DNA of 64,000 bases, from the NCBI GenBank assembly GCA_013180625.2, contig SNVD02001107.1, positions 62,001-126,000 of the forward strand, in the 5' to 3' direction. The notes under the pieces are model-generated. The model made no database searches. It saw nothing but the letters and a program-made list of their open reading frames with translations, and was not told where the DNA came from. Each line of letters opens with the position of its first letter. Within the stretch, counting starts at the first letter, position 1. This stretch comes from Boswellia sacra. Taxonomy: Eukaryota > Streptophyta > Magnoliopsida > Sapindales > Burseraceae. Positions 47,001-58,811 of this stretch are shown in pieces. The translations under genes and the position numbers were made by a program.

Positions 47001-48790
47001 TATTTTAATGGTGCAGAAGGTGGGTGACGTTTTAAACCTGCCCTTAATCACTAGGGAGAAATCATCCCTGTCAAAATCCGTCAAGATGGGCTAATTAATG
47101 GTTAGTAGAATTGTTATGTGTATAGGGTCATAGAATCCATAGCACACTGCATTAGTTTTACACATGAAATTCTAGTTTTTGTTACTGATTATGATTTGTT
47201 TGTCATGTTTTAGTAGCAAGTCTGCAGCTGCGGAGCCACAAACTGCACAAAATGACCATATTTTATGGTGGATAAGTGTCGGTGTTCGATGATTTTCCAG
47301 TTGACAAGTCAGAGGCATTTTCAACATCAGAAATGAGGATTTTGTGTCTAAGTAACAAGATTATATCATATGGATACAATGTCTAAAATCTACTTTTTGA
47401 TTTAGTTCCAGTAAAAGAATTCACTTAGTTTAGCATTTTTTGCCGTATCCATGAGACATCAACAAAAAAACAACATTCCAAAAGCTCAAATAGAGTCAAA
47501 AAAAGTAAAATGGTGAAAACAACATAGAGTAGTCTTGAAGTTGCTATTCAACAGGAATAAAATACAACCGGATTCAAATTAATTGAAAATCCAAAAGCTC
47601 CAAATGTCTGTTTCAGCATGCCAAATCATTAATGGTTAAAAACTAACAACCCGCAATTTTTTGCTGTATTTGTGATGTCGTCAAGTCTGTGATAGAAATT
47701 AAATTACAATTTGTTAGTAAATGAACAGAAAACTAAAAAGAAAAATCTAAGAAATATATACATAATAAGTATTTAAAGCCTAAAATACATATACCACTCT
47801 ATCAAGTGGCTATTGAATCATTAGTGCCATCATTTTTTGACTCTTACAAGAAAGTTTTATTATTATCATCTCATGCCATCGTAATTACTTATTCACAAAA
47901 TATAAAAGAAATCATAATAACTAGCAAACATTATTCAAGTGGGACCATTATCCAAATGTAAGAGTTGTTGACGAAGAAGAGGATGAGTGCTACATAAGTA
48001 TACCAACTTAGTTAAAAATAAAAAAAAGTATTTTTATCTGTCTGTTTCAAAACTTGAGTAAAGTTGGCCATTGGATCCATGTTTGAAGCATGCTTCTAAA
48101 GCTCAAGTTACCATGTCTATGCGACAACTCGAAATTATCCTACAAAAGAATAAAAAAATATATCATTTCTTGTCTGGCCAATTTATGATCAACATGAATT
48201 ATAAAATTAAAATGACAAACCTTGTTATTTAATTGTGAAGCTGGCAAACTGTTGTGATTAAATGACGAGTTAAAAGCTTTTGCATCAGAGTATACTTGCA
48301 TTCGCATGTTAGTTCTCCATCTTGTTTTTCCTCATATGTTTCAATCCTATCTTTTCTTTCTAGACTTTCACTTTTATCATTTGAATGATCCAGTAGGTGA
48401 ATCAATCTATCAAAAACATATAAAAAAATAAATATTATTACTAATGTATAAAACAAAATCATAGGGTAGAAAAAGAAGTTAATATATAAGAACAAAATCA
48501 ATAATTAATTGAATATAATAACATATGCATTATGTGGTGGGATCATTAATTGTGTGAAGTAGTACTATAAACATTCCTAGATCATATTAGAGTAGAAAAA
48601 CAGTATAGTCATCAAAGGGTATGTCTTAAAAATTAGGCCAGTGTTATCGAGTTATTAACATTATCAATTACTGGAAGCAATAAAATTTATACTATACATA
48701 TTCTTTTATTATAAGTATCAAGTGAGGTTTTTGCCTAGATTTTCATCTGTTATTTTGTTCAAGTAACATGGCTAAACACACACCACTCTT
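44051..48790. other. 4.7-kb region without a recognised gene
   Basis: Mixed spacer. 44760-45900 is less AT-rich and LTR-like in character but no LTR pair was found; the 74-codon frame at 45000-45224 is hydrophobic and unsupported. CATTACTAGAAAATGAGGC at 46127 resembles a CACTA terminus with a following hairpin-prone stretch; the opposite end was not found. 46380-47250 has exon-like composition but no frame over 61 codons. 48229-48501 (-) could be one exon of an unknown gene. Confidence 0.35.
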
Positions 48791-49218
48791 TGATGTAGGA
48801 CAAATTAAGAATAAATTAGGAATTTTAATTTTGATTTAGGGATTTTGACTATTATTAGTGATTTTGACTTTCTAAATTGGGAGTAATCCTAATTGGAGTT
48901 ATTTCCTAATTAATAGTTTACTATTTTATTTAAGATTTAATTTTGGTATTTTCTAGTTTAACTAGGATTAGTATTATATTTCCTAATGGAAGTATATTTC
49001 CTAGTTAAATTATGATTGTCGGCACTATAAATAAGTGTTTTTAGTTATTTTATTTCTTAGACTTGGTTGTTATTGATTTTTTGATCTTTTAGTAAAAAGA
49101 TTGTCTCCTCCCTCAATTTCATTCTATTTCTTCCTAAATTTCTTCTATTATTTCTCCCATTTCCTCTGTCTACATCTCTCTCCATTTCTTTTAATTTGAA
49201 GAACCCCGTTCCTCATCA
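48791..49218 (+). repeat. Non-autonomous element 5' LTR
   Basis: 428 bp, TGATGTAGGACAAATTAAG to CCGTTCCTCATCA. CTATAAATAAG at about 49025-49035 is a good TATA box with a pyrimidine-rich region (49104-49200) downstream. Confidence 0.94.
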
Positions 49219-49319
49219 ATTGATATCATAGCGTGGTTTTGATCCCCTCTTATACTATTTATCCTTAAATTTTTGTTTAACCCATAAACCCTAAATCTCC
49301 AACCACCATCATACTGTTC

Positions 49320-49988
49320 TTGTCGATATCTATAATGTGTTCTTTAGTACAAATTTCAATACTCTTAATGATACAAACCTCAGAAAATAGGATAAACAGC
49401 AGGATTGATGCTCTGGAGAGTAAAATGGATGCCATGGAAGATAAAAGTACAGAAATATTAACAATTGTAAAAGCCTTACAAGCTTCCTTTCTTAAAATAC
49501 AAGGCCCTAATTTGGATTCATCCACCAAACATAGGAATCAAGAGATCTTAGGTACAACTCCTAAGAACCATGAGGATGAGTGTGATGATTCTAGTGGAGA
49601 TGATGAAGCAAGCGAGATTGATATGGAAGATGGGCATGAATCTAGAGATGATATTGAGATCGAGGGCAAGATGAATTCTAATGATGGTGTAGAGCCTACA
49701 CGTGGAGAATCTTTTGAAATCAATCAAGAAATTGATTTCATAGGTTGTGATTCATATTTGGGTTCTTCTACTCCTATCATTGTATCAACGGTGAAGTCTT
49801 CTATTGAGTCAACGATGAAGTCTTCCATGGTGATTATTGTTTCTCCACTAATATCGAAGGCCGCTAAAGCATCAATAATTTTTCTATCATGCGTGCTTCC
49901 AATATTGGATCTTCTTAAAGCGAATATGTGGATTGATGACTTTCCAATGATCGTGCAAGGCAAGACGTGGCGTTTCCTTGTGTATTGA
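49320..49988 (+). CDS. Acidic coiled-coil ORF inside non-autonomous element
   Basis: An open frame of 222 codons, the only one in the interior. Residues about 20-60 (SENRINSRIDALESKMDAME and on) show heptad spacing of I/L and look like a short coiled coil. Residues about 75-135 are strongly acidic with many Asp/Glu/Ser. The C-terminal third is Ser/Ile-rich. The coiled-coil start resembles the N-terminal part of some plant Gypsy gag proteins, but there is no zinc knuckle or other enzyme motif. The first ATG is about 100 bases after the 5' LTR. It could be a gag remnant that dimerises, or leftover coding DNA. I do not recognise a family. Confidence 0.5.
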   Translation: MSISIMCSLVQISILLMIQTSENRINSRIDALESKMDAMEDKSTEILTIVKALQASFLKIQGPNLDSSTKHRNQEILGTTPKNHEDECDDSSGDDEASEIDMEDGHESRDDIEIEGKMNSNDGVEPTRGESFEINQEIDFIGCDSYLGSSTPIIVSTVKSSIESTMKSSMVIIVSPLISKAAKASIIFLSCVLPILDLLKANMWIDDFPMIVQGKTWRFLVY

Positions 49989-50043
49989 CAACTTTCTCCT
50001 TGACAACTCGCCAGGAGTCGAGTTCTTTCAAGCGGAGGAGAAT

Positions 50044-50470
50044 TGATGTAGGACAAATTAAGAATAAATTAGGAATTTTAATTTTGATTTTAGGGATTTT
50101 AATAAATTAGGGATTTTGACTTTCTAAATTGGGAGTAATCCTAATTGGAGTTATTTCCTAATTAATAGTTTAATATTTTATTTAAGATTTAATTTTGGTA
50201 TTTTCTAGTTTAACTAGGATTATTATTATATTTCCTAATGGAAGTATATTTCTTAGTTAAGTTGTGATTGTCGGCACTATAAATAAGTGTCTTTAGTTAT
50301 TTTATTTCTTAGACTTGGTTGTTATTGGTTTTTTGATCTTTTAATAAAAAGATTGTCTCCTCCCTCAATTTCATTCTATTTCTCCCTAAATTTCTTCTAT
50401 TGTTTCTCCCCTTTCCTCTATCTATATCTCTTTCCATTTCTTTTAATTTGAGGAACCCCGTTCCTCGTCA
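50044..50470 (+). repeat. Non-autonomous element 3' LTR
   Basis: 427 bp, ends as in the 5' LTR (final CGTCA for CATCA). The main difference is a rearranged stretch near 50085-50105 (TTTTAATAAATTAGGG against the TTTTGACTATTATTAG type in the 5' copy), plus a few substitutions. Confidence 0.94.
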
Positions 50471-50475
50471 CTCTT

Positions 50476-52315
50476 GAATCTACAGGTACATATTTAGTTA
50501 TTCATATATTAAAATAACTGTTTTTTGTTTTCAATAATATGTTTACAAATTACTTACATCTCTTAAGTACTTTTATCAAATTTAAAAGAAATTCTCACCA
50601 GTATATTAAAACCAGGGCTACACGCATGGCAACCTAATTACATATATGCATAATGATGAGAATTCGAGAGTCCAATACTTTTACCTGTATGATACCTATG
50701 CATTATATGATTAAAGAATTCCATATTTCCTCAATAGGGAGCAATTAAAGATTCCAAAGTGTGAAGAGAACATAACAAGGTAAAAATACACAATCCCATA
50801 TTAGATGCAAAAGGTACACCACATTGCGTGTTAATTTTAAGGACGATATTATCATGAAAACTACGTACAAAGAATTGGAGGAAAATAGGGGCGAAGAAGA
50901 AATAGAGTTTAAAAAATTGCTGCCTCATAGACAATTAATTAAAGCTTAAGTGCGCATACAAAGACTAAAAACTTACCATTATTTCTTTCTCCAACGTGTT
51001 GACAGCGGCCTTCTTCTGAAAGAGAAAACAATGGGGGTGACACAAAGGGGGCATGAGTGGGGTCCCCTTTGGGTTCCGATGGGCCTACGACTGGGGTTTG
51101 CTCTTTTTGCGTGTCGGCGGATTGCAAACCACCATGGCTAGGAGAACATTGTTGAGACCGAGTGGGAATGTTATTAAAAAAAAAGAAAAAAAAGCGGCAA
51201 ACATGAAAGAGTCAAAAATAAATATTAAAATAGGGTTTTGATTACTTGTTAACGTATATATTTCGTGACATTCAATTATTGGTTGGATCCACTACCTCAG
51301 CAAGACGAGGTGGTAACAATGCCTCACCTCAGTATTTCTCCAAAAGGAAGTTAAAGGTAACGATATAATCTTGTCTTGTGCTGCAATTTTCTTTTATTGT
51401 GTTAACATGACTACTTTATTTGCAGCTTTTAGTTTGCGTAAGATATGGGAGTACTTTTCTCTTCAACAAGTTAGACGAATGCATGGATCAGCACTCCAGT
51501 TGCAAGCATTCGTTTTCAAATATAGTTCTACCATGCTTGATCATTAATGCCTGTTAGTTTATTGACACATATTAACATTTATTACTCCCTGATGCCCCAC
51601 ACGCCTCCCAAAAAGAAAACTTATACATATTAACATTCGTTTTGGACCACTATTGGCTTATGCAGGTATAAATTTATACATGTCGCTTCACTTGAATGTC
51701 CGGTCCCCAACCACTTGATTAATAATTTTGTCTCCGTCTTGCTCTTGTCACCGTGACGGCTCGTTCTTATAAATTATAAAGATCCTATAATATTATTAAT
51801 CAATTACTTAATTAAAAAGTTTATATTATCAAGTACGAGACTGCATATATATAGGAGAAGGGTTGCTAAATAAATAAATATTTTCTTAACATCTGATCAT
51901 TACTTAATTTTTTTAATGATATATATAATTAATGATCATAAAGATTTTATTAATAATAATATTCTTGTCGACATATCTATTAATTTAGTTCACCCTACAC
52001 ACCGTCTTTCTGACAGTTATATGTAGTTTGTAGATGTAAAATTTAAGAAAATAGAACTAGGGCCTTTAGGTAGGCCACATACAGCTAACAAGTGCGGAAG
52101 CTGTTGACAATTTGACGCAAGTCGCTGTTATTTATTAAATATATATAAATTTACTTTCTACCTAAATATATAATAATCATTAAAATAATTATTATAAAGA
52201 AAATGATAAAGTGAATATACGAAACAATTGACCCCCAAGTACATTATTAAGTGTCCGGTAATAAAATGTGTTGCCTTTGTACGAGATGAGGAATAGCGAG
52301 AAGCAAAACGCTGCA
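50476..52315. other. Spacer upstream of intact WSD gene
   Basis: No gene is recognised to about 52200. The frame at 50939-51127 (-) and its plus-strand shadows are in less AT-rich DNA and could be an exon of something unknown. TATATAAAT at about 52141 and homology with the pseudogene's leader from about 52230 mark the probable WSD promoter region. Confidence 0.4.
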
Positions 52316-55300
52316 ATGGAGCTGGAAGAACCTGTAAGTCCTACTGGCGAATACTTAAACAGCTCAGCTCTTTCGCTTTCTATTATCGCGGTTCTTGAAT
52401 TTGAAGTGCCAATCGATGATATACCAGTTATGAAGTTGATCAATGAAGTGTTTCTCCCCATCAACCCACGTTTCTCCTCCATCATGGTACTCTTGGATTC
52501 ATGTTTATTTATGTAGTGATTAACAATTACGCTTGAAAACAAAAGCACTTCATGCATGCCCTTCTTAGTGATAATTATATTAAAGATTATTCTCATAGAT
52601 ATTTCTATTTGTGATCATCATATTAAATAATTTTCTTTTGTACTTTAGTCTGAAACTAAAATAAGCTGTGGAGATCTATCAACAGGTCGTAGACAAAAAT
52701 GGAGGGAAAAAATGGAAGAAGGTTAAGGCGAATCTCGAAGACCACGTAAATGTGCCCATTTTTCCCTATGGACTGTCACCAGAATCTTATGACAAATATC
52801 TTGAAAAATACATCTCCGATATAGGAATCAAACAGCTTCCACAAACTCAACCTTTATGGGAAATCCATGTAATAAAATATCCTACAACCACCGCAGCCGG
52901 GGTTGCAATATTCAAGCTTCACCACTCGCTTGGCGATGGCTACTCTTTGATGGGAGCTCTTCTTTCGTGTTTACAAAGGGCTGATAATCCTTCTCTTCCC
53001 TTGACATTTCCTTCCGTTCATTTACGAACCAAGAGGGGGAAAGGTGACAAAAACAACATATTCAGAAGTTTGCCGAAGATTTTCTCTGTGGTTCCGCAGA
53101 CTTTATCAGATTTCTGGTGGAGCATAACAAAGAGTACTCTTATTGAAGATGATCAAACTCCAATACGCTCTGGGGTTGATGGAGTTGAGTTTCTGCCAAT
53201 CACAATGGCAACAATGGCTTTCTCTCTTGATCACATCAAGCAAATTAAGGCTAACGTTGGAGCGGTATGGTCCGATTTCAGTTTCCTGTTTGATCTAGAT
53301 TACATGGATCGCTTCTATTAATTTGTTATCAATTTGCTATATAGATAGATATATGACAGGATCTGCCTCCACGCCCTCCTTAGGGCAAGTCTTAGAGAAC
53401 AGTTGATGATCTATTACTATTATCAATTGACTGATAGATCTTTTAAAAATATTTTTAAAAGAATAGAATAAAAATATAGTTAAGAAGAAAATCTGGTAAG
53501 AAAAAACACACACACTTCTAAATATAATAAAAACAAAAGGAGTAAAAATAAGGTTACCAGAAAATCTTTTTCCACTAAGATAGGTACTCTATTTTATAGA
53601 AGTCAAAATATCATTAGCATAGCTGAGACCTTAAAATTAATAGAAATTTATGAGGTGAAAATCTAAAGTACAATTTTGGGATAGCCATAGTGACCATGAT
53701 ACATCACAAACCACGTTGATCTTTCGTTTAACAAAGTTTTAATTACAATTGATATAATAGTGATATTAATCATTAATATTAAATATGTGTTGAGGATCTC
53801 TTCAATGATCATTGATCATAAGAATTAGAATTCTCGATAGTTTTACTCTAACAATTTCTGTCATAATGGTATAGTATAAGCCATTAGTAGATACATGAAA
53901 GATATGTATCTAGAACTTTGATTTTATTTATTTATTTATTATTATTATCATTTTTTTTTGGCTGTTAGAGTTTGATGCTAAAGTTAAAAAAAAAAGTGGA
54001 TACATATATTTGTTTTGTTTGAAATAAGGAACCTCCCCTAAACTTTTATGATCATATATTCATTGATTTTAGTATTTATGAGTAGTTTTGATTTATTATA
54101 TTTATTTGTTATAATTTTTTTAATTAATCAATAATATCATATATCATACTCTAGATTTTATTATTTGTGAGTCGTTTTGATTTATTATATTTATTTGTTT
54201 TAATATTCTTTTAATTAATCAGTAATGTTATACTCTTCAATTTAATTTGCTAGGCTGTATGTAATGAGCGATTTGATTAGGTGCAGGTAGTTTAGCTGGA
54301 AAAATTAATTCCTTATAGGAGTGTGGCCAGTTGTCCGACAGCCATCTGATATATATGACAAGGGGCCATAGTTTGATGGAAAATTCAATGCTAGTTTTAA
54401 ATTGTGCATCCTCCAGTAGTACTGCTAAAATAACTGCGGTGATTTTGATTGTTATTTTGCTCACGTGCCCCTGCGGCTGCCATATCGGCGTTTTATTCAT
54501 TAATCAAGTTGACATTTGTGCTGTGTCCTCGAAGTAAAGGACACGGCTAGAGTACACTGAGTGTATTGAGTATAGCTATTTCTTTTACAATTTTTTTTTT
54601 TAATTTTACTGTTTTTTTGTCCTACTATTCTTCTTGTTTTTCTAATGTCTGTACGTACATGATCATGACAGACTGTTAATGATGTTGTTACTGGAGTAAT
54701 CTTCTTGGGCACTCGATTGTATATGCAAGAAATGGGTCAGAATTCGAGCTCCAGCAAAACAGAGTCTACAGCGCTAGTGTTGCTTAACACAAGGGAGCTT
54801 CGAAGCTACGAGTCAGTGGAAGATATGGTTAAGCCTAACACCAAAACACCTTGGGGGAATCATTTTGCTTTCTTGCATGTATCTATTCCTGAGTTAACTG
54901 ATGCTAAGTCTTCAAATCCTCTTGAATCTGTCTACAAAGCACAACGGATCATTAATAGCAAGAAAGCTTCTTTAGCTGTTTACCTCACTGCTCAGCTTCT
55001 GGGGATTGTGAAGAAAATTAAAGGCCCTGAAGTACGTATAATATCTTCTTCTCTAGATGACATAAAAATTTTTACCCTTAATGGGATGAGATGTGATGGT
55101 AGATTTGTAGTATTTAAACTCTTTTAATTAAGTACTACAACCGTAATCAAATTAATTATTTTAAAGAACAATTTATGGATTATTCCTAGCTAATTAATAT
55201 ATATATATATGTTTGTATGTATGTTGTGTTGATGTGACAGGCAGTGGGTAGATTTATCCATGGCACTTTGAAGAATACAAGTATGGCAATCACGAATGTT

Positions 55301-55714
55301 ATTGGGCCAGTGGAACAGATGGCTTTGGTTAATCATCCAGTTAGAGGCCTGTACTTCATGGTGCAAGGCCAACCTCAGGTTCGTATCAATTTCCAAATTA
55401 ATTAATTACATGCACGTTTTTGCTGAAGAACTAAACGACGACTTCTTTAATTTGGTTGATATACACATGATCGTTTAAAATCTTGCAAGTAATTTAATGC
55501 TCCTAGTGCCAAATTTTCGTCTTGTCTTATTACGTGACATGCATGCTAGCTTTTGACGGGAATATTATTGCAGAGTCTTTGCATAACAATAGTGAGTTAT
55601 ATGGGGAAGCTGAGGGTTTCTGTTGGAGGAGAAAAAGGCTTCATTGATGTTCACAAGTTGAAATGGTGCATTGAGAAAGCATTTGAGATGATACTTGAAG
55701 CTGCATGCTTGTGA
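52316..55714 (+). CDS. WSD-type wax ester synthase/diacylglycerol acyltransferase, intact
   Basis: Exons: 52316-52486, 52686-53264, 54672-55031, 55241-55378, 55574-55714; introns are GT-AG, the sum is 1389 bases and 462 residues, near the family norm. The WS/DGAT acyltransferase domain carries HHSLGDG (136-142), matching HHxxxDG whose second His is the catalytic base, after the conserved PLWEIHVI (113-120). The C-terminal DUF1298-type part holds the NDVVTGVIFLGTRLYM and NHPVRGLYFM segments and ends with the SYMGKL / FIDVHKL stretch. Family members join fatty acyl-CoA to fatty alcohol (wax esters) or diacylglycerol, in the ER membrane. In-frame ATGs lie upstream at 52286 and 52268; 52316 is chosen because the pseudogene conserves it and lacks the others. 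Intron 2 (1407 bp) is about 1 kb longer than in the pseudogene. Substrate preference cannot be told. Confidence 0.94.
54055..54235. repeat. About 90-bp tandem duplication in WSD intron 2
   Basis: The string GTTTTGATTTATTATATTTATTTGTT-TAAT-TTTTTAATTAATCA occurs twice, from about 54084 and 54174. It is AT-rich and part of the DNA that makes intron 2 longer than in the pseudogene. Confidence 0.7.
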
Positions 55715-55942
55715 AAGTTGGGCCCTTCAGCTGGCAAGAGAATTGCCCTAAGTGCTTTTAAATATACTATTTATCTGCTTCCTTGAATAAAAGAATGTAC
55801 TACTGGTTTGTAAAGATGATTTCCAATTAATTAATTAACGTAATGGTCAACTATTAATTATTGACTTATTTTTTCTTAAAGTAATAAATTTATCTGTTGT
55901 CAAATAGTTCAAGTATACCGGATAATATTCATACTATCTAAT

Positions 55943-55944
<2 letters not shown>

Positions 55945-55981
<37 letters not shown>
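55945..55981. repeat. (TA)n left of hAT-like element
   Basis: About 36 bases of TA dinucleotides directly abutting the element at 55983; a second run lies at its other side. Confidence 0.9.
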
Positions 55982-55982
<1 letters not shown>

Positions 55983-55985
<3 letters not shown>

Positions 55986-56770
55986 TGGCGGACCCAGGAT
56001 TTAGTGTAAGAGGGGGCACCATCAAATATAATAATAGTTATAATTTTTTTTAATAAACCTCGATGGTACAAGAAAGTTATATTTAAAAAAAAAAGTGTTT
56101 TTTGATGAAGAGTGCAATGAGCCTTAGTTCACAGAATAATCTTCATGCAGTCAATCAAAGGCAAAATGTTAATATTAAATAATTTTCTCAATAAATACAA
56201 ATTCACAACTGTTATTGGCAAATTTTTAAATTTTGTAAATGCTTCACAATTGTCTTTTTTTCAATGCTACAAAAGATATTTTATTTATAATTTCAAACAT
56301 CAGAATTATAATCCAAAATTCAAATTCAAAGTGACATAAAATAAAAATATAAAGAGTAAATTACTAACTGTGATCAAGAATTCTTCAAAATTATATTATT
56401 TTAGTAAAACCTTAGTGGTTAACTATAAAGTAAAAAGATTGAAAAGAAATATATAATTTATACTACAATAAATCAATTAGAATAAAAAAATTAAGGTACA
56501 AATAGATTTATAAAACTAAAATACAATAAAATTACAGGGTTATAAATAATAAAATATATTACAATAATATTATATGGATGAAAGAGGCTTGGCGCTACAG
56601 AGGAATAAGGCAGGAAATTTAACATGCTAATAATAAAAAAATGACATTGAAATTAAATTATTGTAATTAGAGGGGATGTAATTGTCATCTATGTAAAACA
56701 AGGGATAAAACTGATTATACAATTTTTAGGAGGGGCCCGGGCCCCCTTGGGTCCCTTACTCGGTCCGCCA

Positions 56771-56773
<3 letters not shown>
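55983..56773. mobile_element. Non-autonomous hAT-like element in a TA microsatellite
   Basis: The left end is CAGTGGCGGACCCAGGATTT and the right end, inverted, is CAGTGGCGGACCGAGTAAGG. Both sides are TATATATA, compatible with an eight-base duplication inside a TA run. The interior is AT-rich; the last 45 bases are rich in GGGCCC-type words. It appears to be related to the element at 24434-25121. It lies 268 bases past the WSD stop codon. Confidence 0.75.

Positions 56774-56818
<45 letters not shown>
56774..56818. repeat. (TA)n right of hAT-like element
   Basis: About 44 bases of uninterrupted TA dinucleotides, the other half of the target microsatellite. Confidence 0.92.
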
Positions 56819-56821
<3 letters not shown>

Positions 56822-58555
56822 TTCGTATATCAATATTACCTTTTCTTGTTTATAAATCATAGGCTTATTTATTCAGCTGGACTAACTTCATCTTTCTCAC
56901 ACCCTATCAATATGGGGGCCGATCTATGTTGAATATGATAATTAATTCAAATTATATATCAAGGTTACAGATTACAATTTTGAATTTTAATTATTTTATG
57001 CATAGAAAAATGGAGAAATATTACTTAGTTTAAACCATAGACATACAAAACGTCTGTAAGAATATCATTAATTACGTCACTAATTTTTTAAAATTAAATT
57101 ACGATTTTCTAAAATTTGTAAAACAAGGGGAAGCCAAGGAAGGGTAACCGTCTTCCAATTACCAAACACTCCGAATTGCATCGCAGCCCGTTTCTTGGGC
57201 TTCAAGTTGAGACACCAGACCAGGGCTATAAAAGGTAACGTTCATCCTTCCAGCAACTTCACCATCTCCCTCTCTCACAGCACAACTAGTCTTCTCTTTC
57301 ATCAATAATCGATCTATATGTATGTATGTAACTATGAATATGATGAAAGTAATAAACGGGTGATGATTAACTTCATCTGATCAGAATCACCTCGCTACGT
57401 TCTTTCTGATTCTCTTTACCGCCCTTTATTTTCTCCTGCGTTACTCCAATCTCTGTTTTCTTTTGGTTTCATTTGTAGTTTTTATGAGTCGGGTTTGCAT
57501 TTCATTCCATTGCATCATCAAGTCAAGATAAGATGATGAAAATCATAAAATCTTAGGACACCTTCTGACACGGTACCTGCTTACAGTGTATGAGAAAGAT
57601 TTTCACTTCTGATTATTGATGATATTTTATGCTCTTTGTATTTTATTTCTTATTTATTCTAATATCTTTACAAGGATTATTGTGAAACCATAACTGTGTT
57701 TCTCTGGAGTGCATGAGTTTGCGGTTTATAAGATCTGGGACGGTTGATCACGAAGTGTTCGACAAAATTCCTGAACGGTGCTCCGAAAAAACGAAAAATG
57801 ATTCCTTTATAATCATTTACCATGTATACATTTTGCAATTTAGGAATCAATCTTGAAACTTGAAAGAGAGACATAATTCGATTAGTTTGTTTCTTTGAAA
57901 TTAAGCATAAACATGATCGTGCTGACAAACGTTATCGTCTTATCAAAGTTCTTACATACTCGAGAAATTGAGCTCAACAAGCAAAAGAAGGATAATTATT
58001 GAGTAAATTAATCTCGAATAATAGACAATCTCACAGGTTTTTCTGGCGTGCCGCGTGCGCCAGGCAAACCGATTGCAAGGCTCAAGTCATAGTGGGAAAT
58101 GGAGCACAAATGGAAGAAAATGAAATTAAATTATAAACAGTTTTGAGACTGGTTTTTGTGCCTACTGTAGCCGCTAAAAAAAAAAATCATGACTTCTTCC
58201 AAAACAGTTGCTTGGGCATTTGATAGGACGAATCTGGATGGTCTTATTACTAACTTGATGTATAAATATATACAGAGATCAGATTGCATCGTAGATGATG
58301 TTTTATGCTATCCTTTCTTTCGTCATCAGTCTACGTCTCAGTAGTGTCTAGATGTCTGTGGCCCAATGCGTTAATCATGATATGGTAACTTTTTTTTTTT
58401 TTCACATTCACGTTGTAGTTACGTAAATATTTTCTCAACTTTAAATAAATAAATAATAATTAAGCTCAACGAGCGGTGAAGAATAAGTCAAAAAGAAAGA
58501 AATTATAACTTTGTATACATGGATAATGATCGTAAATTTATTATTGCTGTATATG
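56819..58555. other. Spacer with one orphan promoter-like site
   Basis: No coding gene recognised. 57120-57300 is less AT-rich and holds a TATAAAAG box. The frame at 57677-57928 (-) lies over a plus-strand stretch reading SGTVDHEVFDKIPERC, which recalls a PPR repeat, but it is too short to call. Confidence 0.4.
57227..57234 (+). promoter_or_regulatory. Orphan TATA box with leader-like sequence
   Basis: TATAAAAG follows a moderately GC-rich 100-base stretch and precedes a CT-rich leader (ACCATCTCCCTCTCTCACAG). This is the form of a plant Pol II core promoter, yet no reading frame follows. It may drive a non-coding RNA or be the remnant of a lost gene. Confidence 0.4.
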
Positions 58556-58563
58556 AATATAAT

Positions 58564-58798
58564 TGAATTGAATTGAAAGAGAGAATTGAAGAAAGAAATG
58601 AGCTGAGATGTATATTGTATATTCACTGAATTAATGAAAGTGTACAGAGGAAGTTTCTTATATAAGCTTGCTGTGTAACTAACTAACTGACTAATGCTGA
58701 CCTGGATAACTAACTATAACAGCTTATTATTCTCTTTGTAACTAACTGCTAACTAATCCATTTTATTTAACTATTAACTTCAACAATTATTTCCAACA
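58564..58798 (-). repeat. Copia-3 3' LTR
   Basis: 235 bp; in sense TGTTGGAAATAATTG to CTTTCAATTCAATTCA. Sense TATATAAG at about 58656 is a probable TATA box. The polypurine tract CTTAAGAGGGCA abuts it. Confidence 0.95.
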
Positions 58799-58811
58799 TG
58801 CCCTCTTAAGT

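Larger units (their letters stand above)
48791..50470 (+). mobile_element. Non-autonomous LTR retrotransposon (LARD/TRIM-like)
   Basis: 1680 bp with 428- and 427-bp LTRs. CTCTT on both sides (48786-48790 and 50471-50475) is a perfect five-base duplication. The interior is only 825 bp. The primer site is TGATATCATAGC (49221-49232), two changes from the initiator tRNA-Met type. The tract AAGCGGAGGAGAAT (about 50030-50043) abuts the 3' LTR. No protease, integrase or RT is present. The phrase GTCGAGTTCTTTCAAGCGG before the tract resembles 3' ends of Gypsy elements, so a Gypsy-type helper is likely. Confidence 0.93.

Noticed and set aside
47930..51130. Spread-out minus-strand exons of an unknown gene
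   Set aside because: A few exon-like frames (48229-48501, 50939-51127) exist, but no consistent splice chain or family motif joins them, and an LTR element lies between.
57690..57790. PPR-repeat gene fragment (SGTVDHEVFDKIPERC on the plus strand)
   Set aside because: One partial motif only, with no second repeat and no open frame beyond about 45 codons.
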